Assembly: GCA_022760435.1 (NCBI GenBank)
Contig: JALEFY010000029.1
Location: 1-64,000, forward strand
Direction of reading: 5' to 3'
DNA from: Neomegalonema sp.
GTDB lineage: Bacteria; Pseudomonadota; Alphaproteobacteria; Rhodobacterales; Rhodobacteraceae
Length of the DNA: 64,000 bases
This document shows, in pieces, positions 46,023 to 55,082 of this stretch; position 1 is the first letter of the stretch; each line of letters opens with the position of its first letter. A program made the position numbers and the translations under genes. Below the pieces are notes generated by a model that searched no databases, was not told where the DNA came from, and worked only from the letters and a program-made list of their open reading frames with translations.

Positions 46023-47408
46023 TCATGTCAGCTTGTCACCAATCAGAAACTCACAGGCCCGATCCAGGCGAATATGCGGCGGCCCCTCATTCTCTCGCTT
46101 GCTCAATATGGGCGGCGCGAAAGCGTAGGCGTGAAAGTCGCCGCTCTCCCAATCCGAGCCGCTGATCTCACTGAGCGACGCCGGCGGCTCGCCGGGAAAC
46201 AGCCGCGCATCCTTGCCCGAGCCCAACAGGCGGCCCCGTACGCAGTCAAAGCGCTGACCGTCCTGCAAGATCTCGTCCTCGACCGTCGCGCGTAGCGCTG
46301 CCAGCGCCATCGCCTCGACCTCGGCACCCTTGAAAGCCGCCCGATCCAGTGTTTGCGCCAGCAGATCGCGCACCAGACTTTGCAGAGCCGGATGGGCGCT
46401 GTGATGGATGTGATCGGCCTTGGTCACCCCCAGCAACAAGCGATCGATGCGCCGCCCCAAAAGCGGTGCCAACCAGGAATTCTCACCGGGGCGAAACGCC
46501 GTCAGGATCTGGCTCAGCGTCTGTTTCAGATCGCCCAGAGCCTCTGGCCCATTCGAGATTGCCGAGAGCAGATCGACCAGCACGATCTGCCGATCCAGAC
46601 GCGAGAAATGATCGCGAAAGAAGGGCCGCACGACATGCCGCTTATAGCCCTCGAATCGGCGCTCGAACTCGGTCGCATAGGCCCCGGTGCTCTCGCTCGG
46701 CAGCGGGATGAAGGTCAAGGCCGGCGCCCCCTCCATCTCACCGGGCAGCAAGAAGCGCCCGGGCCCGACACCGGCGAAACCGTCCTGCTTGGCGGCCTTG
46801 AGATAGGCAGTGAAGCGCTGCGCCCCTTCGATGGCGCGCGCTTCCTCGAACCGCCCGGTCAGATCGGCCGCGCCGAGCCAATCGCGAAACCCCTGTGCTT
46901 GCGATCGGCGCGCCACCGAAGCCAGCGCCTGCTCTGACCAGGTGCGATAGTTCAAGCCCATCAGGCCCAGATCGAGCAGCCATTCGCCGGGATAGTCGAC
47001 GATATCAAGATGCACGATCCCATCACCCGAGAAACCGGAGAGAAACCCCGTGCGCTCGATCCGCATCGACAACCTGAGCTGGCTGATCGAGCGCGTGCTT
47101 TGCGGCCAACGCGGCGGCGAGGCGTACAGGGCTTCGTGATGGGCCTCAAAGTCAAAACGCGGCGCCTGCATATCTGGCTGCGGCGTCAGGATCGCGCTCT
47201 TGATCCGACATTCAGCCTGCGCCTGCAAACCGCTCATGCGGCCACGGCGTAGCAGATTGGCAACCAGGGATGTGATGAACACGGTCTTGCCCGAGCGCGA
47301 CAAACCGGTCACCCCGAGGCGCACCGTCGGTTCAAAGGCGCGATTTACCCGCTCTTGCGCGTTTTCGGCTGTCCGCAGCAGCGTATCGGCCCAATCGATC
47401 AGGCTCAC
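46023..47408 (-). CDS. ycjX: YcjX family GTP-binding protein
   Basis: 461 residues. The P-loop GLSRSGKT near residue 35 and conserved DYPGEWLLDL, KADHIH-type and ADLTGRFEEA segments identify the YcjX family, a stress-associated GTPase. GTG 47408 gives GGAGG a 9-nt spacing; a GTG two codons upstream is closer to it. It heads a two-gene operon with the YcjF-like gene and diverges from truA. Confidence 0.85.
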   Translation of the reverse strand: MSLIDWADTLLRTAENAQERVNRAFEPTVRLGVTGLSRSGKTVFITSLVANLLRRGRMSGLQAQAECRIKSAILTPQPDMQAPRFDFEAHHEALYASPPRWPQSTRSISQLRLSMRIERTGFLSGFSGDGIVHLDIVDYPGEWLLDLGLMGLNYRTWSEQALASVARRSQAQGFRDWLGAADLTGRFEEARAIEGAQRFTAYLKAAKQDGFAGVGPGRFLLPGEMEGAPALTFIPLPSESTGAYATEFERRFEGYKRHVVRPFFRDHFSRLDRQIVLVDLLSAISNGPEALGDLKQTLSQILTAFRPGENSWLAPLLGRRIDRLLLGVTKADHIHHSAHPALQSLVRDLLAQTLDRAAFKGAEVEAMALAALRATVEDEILQDGQRFDCVRGRLLGSGKDARLFPGEPPASLSEISGSDWESGDFHAYAFAPPILSKRENEGPPHIRLDRACEFLIGDKLT

Positions 47409-47601
47409 CGGCACCTTCCTCCCAAGCCATCTGCCGAAATTCGTCGGCCCAACCTACACGCCAATCTTCCCGCCCGCTCCAAAAGCGGCTCACAAGCTAC
47501 TTTTCTGCTCAGCCTTTGCGTTATACCCACAGCGCTTCGCATTGCCACGCCCGCAAATCGCCCGCGATGCGCACGGATAGTAACTTCGAGATCGGTATCG
47601 G

Positions 47602-48360
47602 ATGCCCCGTTTCAAGCTCACGATCGAATATCATGGCGGCCCGTTCGTCGGCTGGCAAAGACAGGACGAAGGGCGCTCGGTGCAAGGCGCGCTTGAAGCA
47701 GCGCTCGGCAAGCTGGGCGAAGCGGATCCGGTGGTCACGGGAGCCGGGCGCACCGATGCCGGGGTGCACGCCTATGCGCAGGTCGCTCATCTCGATACCG
47801 CCCGCGCCTTTGAGGGCTTTCGCCTGGCCGAGGCACTGAACGCGCATCTGCGCCCGCATCCGGTCGCTGTCCTCTCGGCCGAGCCCGTCCATGAGGCGTT
47901 TCACGCGCGTTTCGATGCGATCGAGCGGCGCTATATCTACCGCATCATCGAACGCCGAGCGCCCCTTGCACTCGAAGCCGGACTGGCGTGGCAAATGCGC
48001 TATCCGCTCGATGTGGAAGCGATGAACCAAGCCGCACAATCGCTGCTTGGGCGCCATGACTTCACGACCTTCCGATCGACCCAATGTCAGGCGCAATCGC
48101 CGGTGAAGACGCTCGACCATCTGCACGTGTCGCGCATGGGCAGCGAGATCCAGATCGAAGTGCGCGCGCGGAGCTTTCTGCACAATCAGGTGCGCAGTTT
48201 CGTCGGCACCCTTGAGAGGGTTGGCGCCGGGCGGTGGTCCATCAGCCGCGTCAAGGAAGCGCTCTATGCCCGCAATCGCGCCGCCTGCGGCCCGGTCGCC
48301 CCGGCTCATGGGCTGTACCTCGCGCAGGTTCTCTATCCTGATGCCGAGGAAACCGGCTGA
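47602..48360 (+). CDS. truA: tRNA pseudouridine(38-40) synthase
   Basis: 252 residues. The catalytic Asp52 lies in [30 protein letters not shown] near the N-terminus and [15 protein letters not shown] further on match the family. It modifies uridines 38-40 of the anticodon stem-loop. Confidence 0.96.
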   Translation: MPRFKLTIEYHGGPFVGWQRQDEGRSVQGALEAALGKLGEADPVVTGAGRTDAGVHAYAQVAHLDTARAFEGFRLAEALNAHLRPHPVAVLSAEPVHEAFHARFDAIERRYIYRIIERRAPLALEAGLAWQMRYPLDVEAMNQAAQSLLGRHDFTTFRSTQCQAQSPVKTLDHLHVSRMGSEIQIEVRARSFLHNQVRSFVGTLERVGAGRWSISRVKEALYARNRAACGPVAPAHGLYLAQVLYPDAEETG

Positions 48361-48464
48361 CCCTTTCACTTTTGCGCGATAAGGCTGAACCAAAGCCGCC
48401 CCCGGCGCGTAGGGCAGATAACGCTGAAGTAAAGAGCGCGAATGCACACGCTGCCGGAGGCCCA

Positions 48465-49397
48465 ATGTCGACCGCCCTTTCCAAATCCACCGCCGCCTCA
48501 AAATCGAACGCCACTTCCAGACCCGCCGCCGAGTCGCATCGCGATCTGGTGCGAACGTCGATGAAGGCAGAGCTTCTCGACGCCGAAACGGAAAAGGCGC
48601 TGGCCAGGGCTTGGCGCGACCATGGCGATGAAGCCGCTTTGCACCGTCTCACGACCGCCTATATGCGCCTCGCGGTATCGATGGCATCCAAATATCGTCG
48701 CTACGGCGCAGCAATGCCGGATCTGATCCAGGAGGCCGGGATCGGACTGATGAAGGCAGCGGCGAAATTTGATCCAGACCGCGAAGTGCGCTTTTCCACC
48801 TATGCGGTCTGGTGGATCAGGGCGTCGATTCAGGACTATGTCATGCGCAACTGGTCGATCGTGCGCACCGGCTCGACCTCCGCGCAAAAGGCGCTCTTCT
48901 TCAACATGCGCCGGGTGCGCGCGCGGATCGAGCGTGAAATGGAGGCCGAGACCGGCGAGACGGTGCCCGTCGATGTCCGGCGCCAGATCGCCGAAGAGAT
49001 CGGTGTTTCCGTGCGCGATGTCGAATTGATGGAAGCGCGGCTCTCCGGACCCGATTTCTCACTCAACGCAACGCAATCGCATGAGGAGGGGCGTGAATGG
49101 ATCGAGACCATCGAAGATGATGGCGAGACACCGGATGAATCCGTGACCCGCTCGACCGACGGCGCCCGTATGCGTCAATGGATCGACAAGGCTCTGGCCA
49201 GCCTCAATGAGCGCGAGCGCCGGATCGTTGCGGAACGCAAACTTGCCGATGAGCCGCGCACGCTGGAATCGCTGGGGACCGAATTTGGCTTGTCCAAGGA
49301 GCGCATCCGGCAACTCGAAGCGCAGGCATTGCGCAAGATGCGCCAATCGCTGGAGCAACAACTGGGGCCGAATGCGGCGCGGATCGCGGCTCCGTAA
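48465..49397 (+). CDS. rpoH: RNA polymerase sigma-32 type factor, RpoHII-like
   Basis: 310 residues. The region 2 helices (YMRLAVSMASKYRRYGAAMPDLIQEAGIGLMKA, in the family order) and the RpoH box QKALFFNMR (141-149) identify a sigma-32 factor. The block RNWSIVRTGSTSAQK is the type found in the second heat-shock sigma (RpoHII) of Rhodobacterales, used in oxidative and photo-oxidative responses; this is by family memory. A Ser/Ala-rich N-tail precedes region 1.2. ATG 48465 follows GGAGG. Confidence 0.9.
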   Translation: MSTALSKSTAASKSNATSRPAAESHRDLVRTSMKAELLDAETEKALARAWRDHGDEAALHRLTTAYMRLAVSMASKYRRYGAAMPDLIQEAGIGLMKAAAKFDPDREVRFSTYAVWWIRASIQDYVMRNWSIVRTGSTSAQKALFFNMRRVRARIEREMEAETGETVPVDVRRQIAEEIGVSVRDVELMEARLSGPDFSLNATQSHEEGREWIETIEDDGETPDESVTRSTDGARMRQWIDKALASLNERERRIVAERKLADEPRTLESLGTEFGLSKERIRQLEAQALRKMRQSLEQQLGPNAARIAAP

Positions 49398-49470
49398 AGA
49401 CGCTTCCATAAACCCTTGATGCCAAGCATGCGGGCTTTTCATTCTCGGCGGTTTGGCATAAGCGAGGGTC

Positions 49471-50337
49471 ATGTCATCGCCTCGCAAACTCAGCATGTCG
49501 ATCAGCCACAGTTTCACTTGTGGCGAGCCTTCGGTCCCGCCGAAGGCCGTCTCGATTGATGGGCGCATGGTGGTGGAGGACGCTGCGGGGACGGCTCTGG
49601 CCGAGGGTGTCACGAGCAGCTATCAGCTCGAAAACCCGCTGCCCATCCTCTTTCCCGGCGAAAGCGCTGCGTCCGATCATGAGCAAGAGGCGGTGTCCAA
49701 TCTGCTCAGTCTGGCTGGCGGTACACTGATCGAGACCGCAGGCGGGCCGCGGCCGGTCGAGCGGGTGCGGCGCGGGGACAAATTGCGGCTGCTCGACGGC
49801 TCCTTGCAGCCGGTCGCGTGGGTCGGCTATTCGCGCCTTGAGCCGCGCGGCCTGTTTGGCCTGCACCGCACCTCCGAGGCGCCGATCGTCATCGAGGCCG
49901 GGGCTCTCGGGGAGGGCACACCCGCCGAGCGCCTCTATGTTTCGGGCAATCTTGCCCTGCTGGTTGAGGGGCCGCGCGCCGAGCTGTTGTTTGGAGCGCC
50001 GCGGGTGCTGGCTTCGGCGCAATGCCTGATCAATGGCAAGACCATCTATCGGTGCCATGAACCCTTCACGATCGAGTATTATTACATCGTGCTCAATCGC
50101 CATGACATAATCTTTGCCAACGGCGCTGCCTGCGAAACCTATCGCCCGCCACGGCAAAACGCCTTCGGCTTTGACAGCTATGCCATGATCGAAGCATTGA
50201 CCGGCATCTCACGCGGGCAGATCGGCAAAGCCTTCATGCCGCGCTTTCCGCTTCTCAATGATGCCGAGGCCCATGCGCTCGTTTCCGCATCGGCGGACTG
50301 GATCGGGGTGCGCTATCAGCCGAAAGCTGATCAGTAG
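49471..50337 (+). CDS. degenerate Hint-domain protein
   Basis: 288 residues. The middle (residues 78-210) aligns by eye with the Hint_2 domain common in Rhodobacterales: GGTLIETAGGPRPVERVRRGD, LDGSLQPVAWVGY, and LALLVEGPRAELLFGAPRVL. The catalytic Cys that normally opens the domain is missing (SLAGGTL at 80-86), and the usual block-B His is lost (SGNLALLVEG where SPxHALLxDG is expected, 158-167). Self-cleavage therefore seems unlikely. ATG 49471 follows GAGGG. Confidence 0.75.
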   Translation: MSSPRKLSMSISHSFTCGEPSVPPKAVSIDGRMVVEDAAGTALAEGVTSSYQLENPLPILFPGESAASDHEQEAVSNLLSLAGGTLIETAGGPRPVERVRRGDKLRLLDGSLQPVAWVGYSRLEPRGLFGLHRTSEAPIVIEAGALGEGTPAERLYVSGNLALLVEGPRAELLFGAPRVLASAQCLINGKTIYRCHEPFTIEYYYIVLNRHDIIFANGAACETYRPPRQNAFGFDSYAMIEALTGISRGQIGKAFMPRFPLLNDAEAHALVSASADWIGVRYQPKADQ

Positions 50338-50455
50338 ACGCGTTGCGCATCTACGCGCAGACTTTCCGCTCCACGCCCCCGATCGGCGGCGCGCTGCGAT
50401 TGCCCCCAAGACAATGGTTCACCTGACGCAGCTTGATCATTATAGTCGCGCCCAC

Positions 50456-50532
50456 GGTCCCGTAGCTCAGCAGGATAGAGCAACCGCCTCCTAAGCGGTA
50501 GGTCGCAGGTTCGACTCCCGCCGGGACCGCCA
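50456..50532 (+). tRNA. tRNA-Arg (anticodon CCT)
   Basis: 77 nt with an encoded CCA. Acceptor stem GGTCCCG/CGGGACC, D-arm GCTC...GAGC, anticodon stem ACCGC/GCGGT enclosing CTCCTAA (anticodon CCT, reading AGG), T-arm GCAGG-TTCGACT-CCCGC (one G-C bulge as written; TTCGA conserved). It stands alone between the Hint-like gene and petC. Confidence 0.95.
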
Positions 50533-50573
50533 ATACTCTCGAACTTTACCCAGAGAATTTTTCGCCAAAAGAA

Positions 50574-50600
50574 AACCCTCCCGCGCCAGGCGGAAGGGTT
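50574..50600 (-). terminator. rho-independent terminator after petC
   Basis: AACCCTTCCGC-N-GCGGGAGGGTT type stem (two internal mismatches) followed on the minus strand by TTCTTTT. It closes the petABC operon and lies between it and the tRNA gene. Confidence 0.8.
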
Positions 50601-50655
50601 CATGAGATTGTCGTGACGCTCTGCTTATCGAGCGTCACCCTTCAGCCGTCTAGCC

Positions 50656-51483
50656 TCAGGCGTCCTGACCGTATTTGACCGGCTTCCAGAGCTGCTTGTT
50701 CGAGTACCACAGCAGCACACCGAAGATGATCAGCAGCAGGATATTGCGAACACCCGCTTGCTTGCGCGCTTCCATCTTGGGCTCAGCGGCCCAGGCCAGG
50801 AAGGCGACAACATCGGCGGATTGTTGTTCGATCGTGGCGGCGGTGCCGTCCTGATACTCAACCGAATCCTCGTAGAGCGGCTGCGCCATTGCGATCCGGT
50901 AACCGGGGAAATAGGCGTTGTAGTTGAGCTCACCCGGATCCAGGCCCTCAGGCGGCTCTTCGGTATAGCCATTGAGGAGCGAATAGATATATTCCGGGCC
51001 GCCCGCACCCTGAACCATCTGGGTCAGGATGCCGTGATAACCTGCGCGGGCCTTGGTGATCAGCGACAGATCCGGCGGATAGGCACCACCATTGGAGGCT
51101 TTCGCTGCTTCCACATTCGGGAACGGCGCCGGGAACTTGTCCGCAGGCACGCCAGGACGCTCGAACATCTCACCTTCGGCATCCGGCCCGTCGATCACGG
51201 TGAAGGACGCGGCAATCGCCTTGACCTGTTCTTCCGGGAATTGCGGGCCGCCCGGCTCGCCAAGGTTGCGGAAGGAAACCAGTTCCAACGAGTGGCACGA
51301 AGCACAAACTTCCTTGTAGACTTGGAAGCCACGCTGAAGCTGGGCGCGGTCGAACTTGCCGAAAACGCCCTCGAAGGACCAGGTGTGGTCGATCACATGG
51401 GTGCCACCGCCCGCCGCCATCGCCGACCCGGCTCCGAGGGTCAGGGCCACCGCAGTGGCCATCAGGGTTTTTACAAAACGCAT
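50656..51483 (-). CDS. petC: cytochrome c1 of the bc1 complex
   Basis: 275 residues. A signal peptide (about 1-23) is followed by heme-binding CASCH at residues 60-64, a distal Met region, and a C-terminal helix (ILLLIIFGVLLWYSNKQLWK) that anchors it. It passes electrons from the Rieske protein to soluble or membrane cytochrome c. GGGAG precedes ATG 51483. Confidence 0.97.
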   Translation of the reverse strand: MRFVKTLMATAVALTLGAGSAMAAGGGTHVIDHTWSFEGVFGKFDRAQLQRGFQVYKEVCASCHSLELVSFRNLGEPGGPQFPEEQVKAIAASFTVIDGPDAEGEMFERPGVPADKFPAPFPNVEAAKASNGGAYPPDLSLITKARAGYHGILTQMVQGAGGPEYIYSLLNGYTEEPPEGLDPGELNYNAYFPGYRIAMAQPLYEDSVEYQDGTAATIEQQSADVVAFLAWAAEPKMEARKQAGVRNILLLIIFGVLLWYSNKQLWKPVKYGQDA

Positions 51484-51504
51484 CTTTGATCTCCCAAGAG
51501 CCGG

Positions 51505-52992
51505 TTATTCGGCCGCCACGGCGGCTGTTTCATCCGGAGCCGACGCGCGGCTTTGCTTGTCTGCGTGTTTCTCCTTGAAGGCCGCGTCGATCGAGTCGGG
51601 CAGCGGTTTGGAGCGCTCGATCAGACCGAGCAACGGCAGGATCACCAGGAAATAGGCGAAGTAGTACAGCGTCAGCAGCTGGCCGAGATGGAGGATACGA
51701 AACGCAGGACCGTTCTGCTCGAGAAGGTAATGCGCGGTGTTATGCTCGATATCGACATGCTCGGTGATGCCCAGCGCCGGCGGGGTCTCGCCAGCAGCAC
51801 GCGCCGCCGCAATCATCTCCGCCTGCGCAGCTTCAGCTTCTTCGCGGGTGTGGAATTCCTGCGCTTCGGGCGCCATCGAGATCAGCGCGTCATCCGGGTT
51901 CTTCGATCCGACCCAGCCGAGCAGGACACAGGCGACAACGAACAGCCAGAAGAACTGCTTGAACACCGGACGATAGGCGCCCGAGCGGGTGCGCGAGGTG
52001 TCGAGCCAGGGCAGGATCGCCAGCACGCCAATCGCCGCGAACATCGCAAGCACGCCCATCAGCTTGTCCGGGATAGAACGCAGGATTGCATAGAAGGGCA
52101 GGAAGTACCATTCAGGCACGATATGCGCCGGGGTAACCAGCGGATCTGCCGGGATGTAGTTGTCGGTATGGCCCATGTAGTTGGGCATGAAGAACACGAA
52201 CACCGCGAACAGGATCAGGAAGGCGACGATCGCGAACAGGTCCTTCACCGTGTAATACGGGTTGAACGGGACCGTGTCCTTCTTCGTCAGTTCCGGGTCG
52301 CGGCGCACTTCCACACCGGTCGGGTTGGTATTGCCGACATGGTGCAGCGCCCAGATATGCAGCGCGGTCAGGCCAGCGATTGCGAAGGGCAGCAGATAGT
52401 GCAGCGAGAAGAAGCGGTTCAGCGTCGGGTTGTCGATCGAGAACCCGCCCTGAAGCCACTCGAGGATCGCAGTGCCGACAAACGGGATCGCCGAGAACAG
52501 GCCGGTGATCACGGTCGCGCCCCAGAAGGACATCTGACCCCAGGGCAGCACATAACCCATAAAGGCAGTCGCCATCATCAGCAGATAGATCAGCACGCCG
52601 ATGATCCACAAGATCTCACGCGGCGCCTTGTAGGAGCCGTAATAGAGACCGCGGAAAATGTGCAGATAGACGGCGATGAAGAACATCGAAGCGCCATTGG
52701 CATGCACATAGCGCAGCAACCAACCACCATTCACGTCGCGCATGATGTGCTCGACGCTCTTGAATGCGAGATCAACTTGCGGGGTGTAATGCATGGCCAG
52801 CACGATGCCGGTGACAATCTGGATCACCAGGCACAGCGCCAGAATGCCGCCGAACACATACATCCAGTTGAGGTTCTTCGGCGTTGGAAAAGTCGCCAGG
52901 TGATGCACCAGCCCGCCGACCGGCAGGCGGCTGTCGAGCCATTTCTCCGCATTGGATTTCGGCTCGTAATGGTCCTGAGGGATCGTACCCAT
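51505..52992 (-). CDS. petB: cytochrome b with a large periplasmic insertion
   Basis: 495 residues; family members of alphaproteobacteria usually have about 430-445. Eight helices can be followed, with heme-binding helices ([20 protein letters not shown] and ALHIWALHH). Extra length sits between helices 7 and 8: about residues 366-431, Ala/Glu-rich, beginning [14 protein letters not shown]. By the known cytochrome b topology this loop faces the periplasm. The final helix ([14 protein letters not shown]) is intact. It lies between petA and petC with GGGAG ahead of its ATG. Confidence 0.95.
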   Translation of the reverse strand: MGTIPQDHYEPKSNAEKWLDSRLPVGGLVHHLATFPTPKNLNWMYVFGGILALCLVIQIVTGIVLAMHYTPQVDLAFKSVEHIMRDVNGGWLLRYVHANGASMFFIAVYLHIFRGLYYGSYKAPREILWIIGVLIYLLMMATAFMGYVLPWGQMSFWGATVITGLFSAIPFVGTAILEWLQGGFSIDNPTLNRFFSLHYLLPFAIAGLTALHIWALHHVGNTNPTGVEVRRDPELTKKDTVPFNPYYTVKDLFAIVAFLILFAVFVFFMPNYMGHTDNYIPADPLVTPAHIVPEWYFLPFYAILRSIPDKLMGVLAMFAAIGVLAILPWLDTSRTRSGAYRPVFKQFFWLFVVACVLLGWVGSKNPDDALISMAPEAQEFHTREEAEAAQAEMIAAARAAGETPPALGITEHVDIEHNTAHYLLEQNGPAFRILHLGQLLTLYYFAYFLVILPLLGLIERSKPLPDSIDAAFKEKHADKQSRASAPDETAAVAAE

Positions 52993-53024
52993 CTTGGTCT
53001 CCCGAAACTTCGGCTCAAGCGGCC

Positions 53025-53606
53025 TTAGCCGATCTTGATGGTGTTCTCATCGATGAAGGCGGTCTGCGGAATGTGCAGGTTTTCCGGAGCCGGGCCTTTG
53101 CGAATGCGGCCTGCGCTGTCGTAGTGCGAGCCGTGGCAGGGGCAGTACCAGCCGTTGAAATCGCCAGCGCCATTGCCGAGCGGCACGCAGCCCAGATGGG
53201 TGCAAACGCCCATCACCACCAGCCATTCGCCGGTCGGGTTGGCCGGATCACGCTCGAGCGTGCGGTTCGCATCGTCGGCCGGTGCGTCAGCGGCGAGGTT
53301 ATTATTGCGCGACGCAGGGTCGATGAGATCGCTCAGAGTGGTTTCACGCGCCTGCTCGATCTCCGCTTCGGAGCGATGGCGGATGAAGACCGGCTTGCCG
53401 CGCCACATCACGGTGAGCTGCTGCCCAACCCCGAGATTCGAGACATCGACCTCGGTCGAAGCCAGCGCGCGTGCGGAAGCGTCGGGGTTCATCTGATTGA
53501 TCAGGGGCCAAACGGCAGCCCCAGCGGTTACGGCACCGACAGCCCCGGTGGCAATATAAAGGAAATCGCGGCGGGTGGCTTCGGTATCGGAATGCGAATG
53601 TGCCAT
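53025..53606 (-). CDS. petA: ubiquinol-cytochrome c reductase iron-sulfur (Rieske) protein
   Basis: 193 residues. The N-terminus carries a twin-Arg motif ([15 protein letters not shown]) and one membrane helix. Cluster ligands are C135-T-H137-L-G-C140 and C155-P-C157-H158, with the two non-ligand Cys (140 and 157) placed for the usual disulfide. It transfers electrons from ubiquinol at the Qo site to cytochrome c1. First gene of petABC. Confidence 0.98.
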   Translation of the reverse strand: MAHSHSDTEATRRDFLYIATGAVGAVTAGAAVWPLINQMNPDASARALASTEVDVSNLGVGQQLTVMWRGKPVFIRHRSEAEIEQARETTLSDLIDPASRNNNLAADAPADDANRTLERDPANPTGEWLVVMGVCTHLGCVPLGNGAGDFNGWYCPCHGSHYDSAGRIRKGPAPENLHIPQTAFIDENTIKIG

Positions 53607-53752
53607 TCCATTCTCCCAAGGTACCTAGAGGATGCATCGAAAGCAGGTTTTCGACACTCATGCATGTGACTATAGCTCTGCGCGCGTATCGTCTAAGAGA
53701 CATTGCGCCGCAATGGCTAGTGGGAAATGTTGGAAAAAGTGACAAGACGGCC

Positions 53753-54193
53753 TTGAGACTGGCAATTTTTCAACCCGACATCGCCTTGAATGTGGGTGCG
53801 ATGATGCGTAGCTGTGCATGTTTCGGCGCTGGCATGGATGTGATCGAGCCTTGCGGGTTCGCCTTTTCACCCGCTGCCCTGCGCCGATCCGCCATGGATT
53901 ATGCCGATCTCGTCGATATCCGGCGCCATGACGACTGGCATGCTTTCGAGCGGCAATTGCCCGGCAGGCTGGTGCTGCTTACGACCAAAGCAGCATCCCC
54001 GCTCTGGGACCATTGCTTCGCTCAAACGGATACCGTGATGGTGGGGCAGGAGAGCTGCGGCGTGCCCGACTTCGTGCAGGAGCGCGCCGAGAGCCGGGTG
54101 ATGATTCGCATGGCGCCGGGCGCACGCTCGCTCAATGTCGCGACATCTGCGGGGATCGCACTCGCAGAAGCGCAGCGGCAGGGCGTTTTGTGA
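53753..54193 (+). CDS. trmL: tRNA (cytidine(34)-2'-O)-methyltransferase
   Basis: 146 residues from TTG 53753 (MRLAIFQPDIALNVGAMMR). SPOUT-fold motifs are clear: FQPDIALNVG at the start, VGQESCGVPD and APGARSLNVATSAGIALAE near the end. It methylates the wobble ribose of certain tRNA-Leu species. TTG is preferred because it reproduces the family N-terminus; the frame is open to 53600, where it would run into petA. The ribosome site ahead of TTG is weak, so the message may be nearly leaderless. Confidence 0.85.
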   Translation: MRLAIFQPDIALNVGAMMRSCACFGAGMDVIEPCGFAFSPAALRRSAMDYADLVDIRRHDDWHAFERQLPGRLVLLTTKAASPLWDHCFAQTDTVMVGQESCGVPDFVQERAESRVMIRMAPGARSLNVATSAGIALAEAQRQGVL

Positions 54194-54239
54194 TCAGATG
54201 AAGCGGTGCCCGTCGGGCGCGCATTTACCGGGCGCGCGG

Positions 54240-54935
54240 TTATTCGACCTTGGCCAGACGGGTGTCGAGCAGCTCAGTCTCACTGCTCAAGATCTCGCCA
54301 TCCTCGGCAATCAGCGTCATCGCACCGTCAGGCGAGACCGCAATACGCGCCTCGACAATCGCGCGGCCGGAGCTGCGCAGGTCGGTCGATCGCATCTCGA
54401 AGCGGGTTTCGAACGAAACCTGAAACTCGGAGCTGCCGGTTTCGGAGACCGATATCGTTCGCAGGTCCACCGAGAAACGGCGATCGGGCCAACGCTCGAA
54501 CAGACCGCTTTTATCCGTGAGCACTTTCTCACGCGGCTGCATGCCATGGCCGTAATAGCTGACCTGAGCGCCGTAGGCGGCTGCAAGCGGGGCCGCGTCG
54601 TTCCCGCTTTGGGTCAGCGTCTCGATCGCGAAGGCCGCGATCTGCTCATGAGATTGAAATGACGCCGGCCGAGCTTCGCGATCACCTCTGGGGGCAGGGG
54701 GTGGGGCGAGTGTCGAGGCGAGCCGGGAAGGCTCGGCCAGCGCAGGCGCAGGGGCCGAACTGTCTGCATAGGCTGCGAGGGGCGCGCAAACAGACAGGAG
54801 CAAAGCCACTGCGAAAACTGGAACGCGCCAATCACGAGCGGCACTGCCTGACCGAAGCCGGGAAAGTGGTGCCACCCCGGCTGAGGGTGTGTTGAGCGCC
54901 GCATAGGGGCAGGGGGTGTGATTTGCGTGTTCCAT
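54240..54935 (-). CDS. signal-anchored NTF2-like protein
   Basis: 231 residues. A hydrophobic segment near residues 39-58 (VPVFAVALLLSVCAPLAAYA) is a late signal peptide or anchor. After an Ala/Pro-rich stretch, YYGHGMQPREKVLTDKSGLFERWPDRRF resembles the NTF2/SnoaL-like domains of alphaproteobacterial secreted proteins. No catalytic residues are evident. The start is uncertain: ATG 54935 lacks a clear ribosome site, and a start nearer the signal segment is possible. Confidence 0.55.
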   Translation of the reverse strand: MEHANHTPCPYAALNTPSAGVAPLSRLRSGSAARDWRVPVFAVALLLSVCAPLAAYADSSAPAPALAEPSRLASTLAPPPAPRGDREARPASFQSHEQIAAFAIETLTQSGNDAAPLAAAYGAQVSYYGHGMQPREKVLTDKSGLFERWPDRRFSVDLRTISVSETGSSEFQVSFETRFEMRSTDLRSSGRAIVEARIAVSPDGAMTLIAEDGEILSSETELLDTRLAKVE

Positions 54936-55082
54936 GTCCAAGACGTTAAGAAATCCTTACCGCGTCTATCTGTGCAACTTCGCACATCAGGATACGGTTC
55001 CAGACATGGATGCGTTTTTCTGGGGCATTCTTTTGCCCTCGAACCTCGCGCCAGCCACGAAGGGCGCATCATAAGTCGCGGT

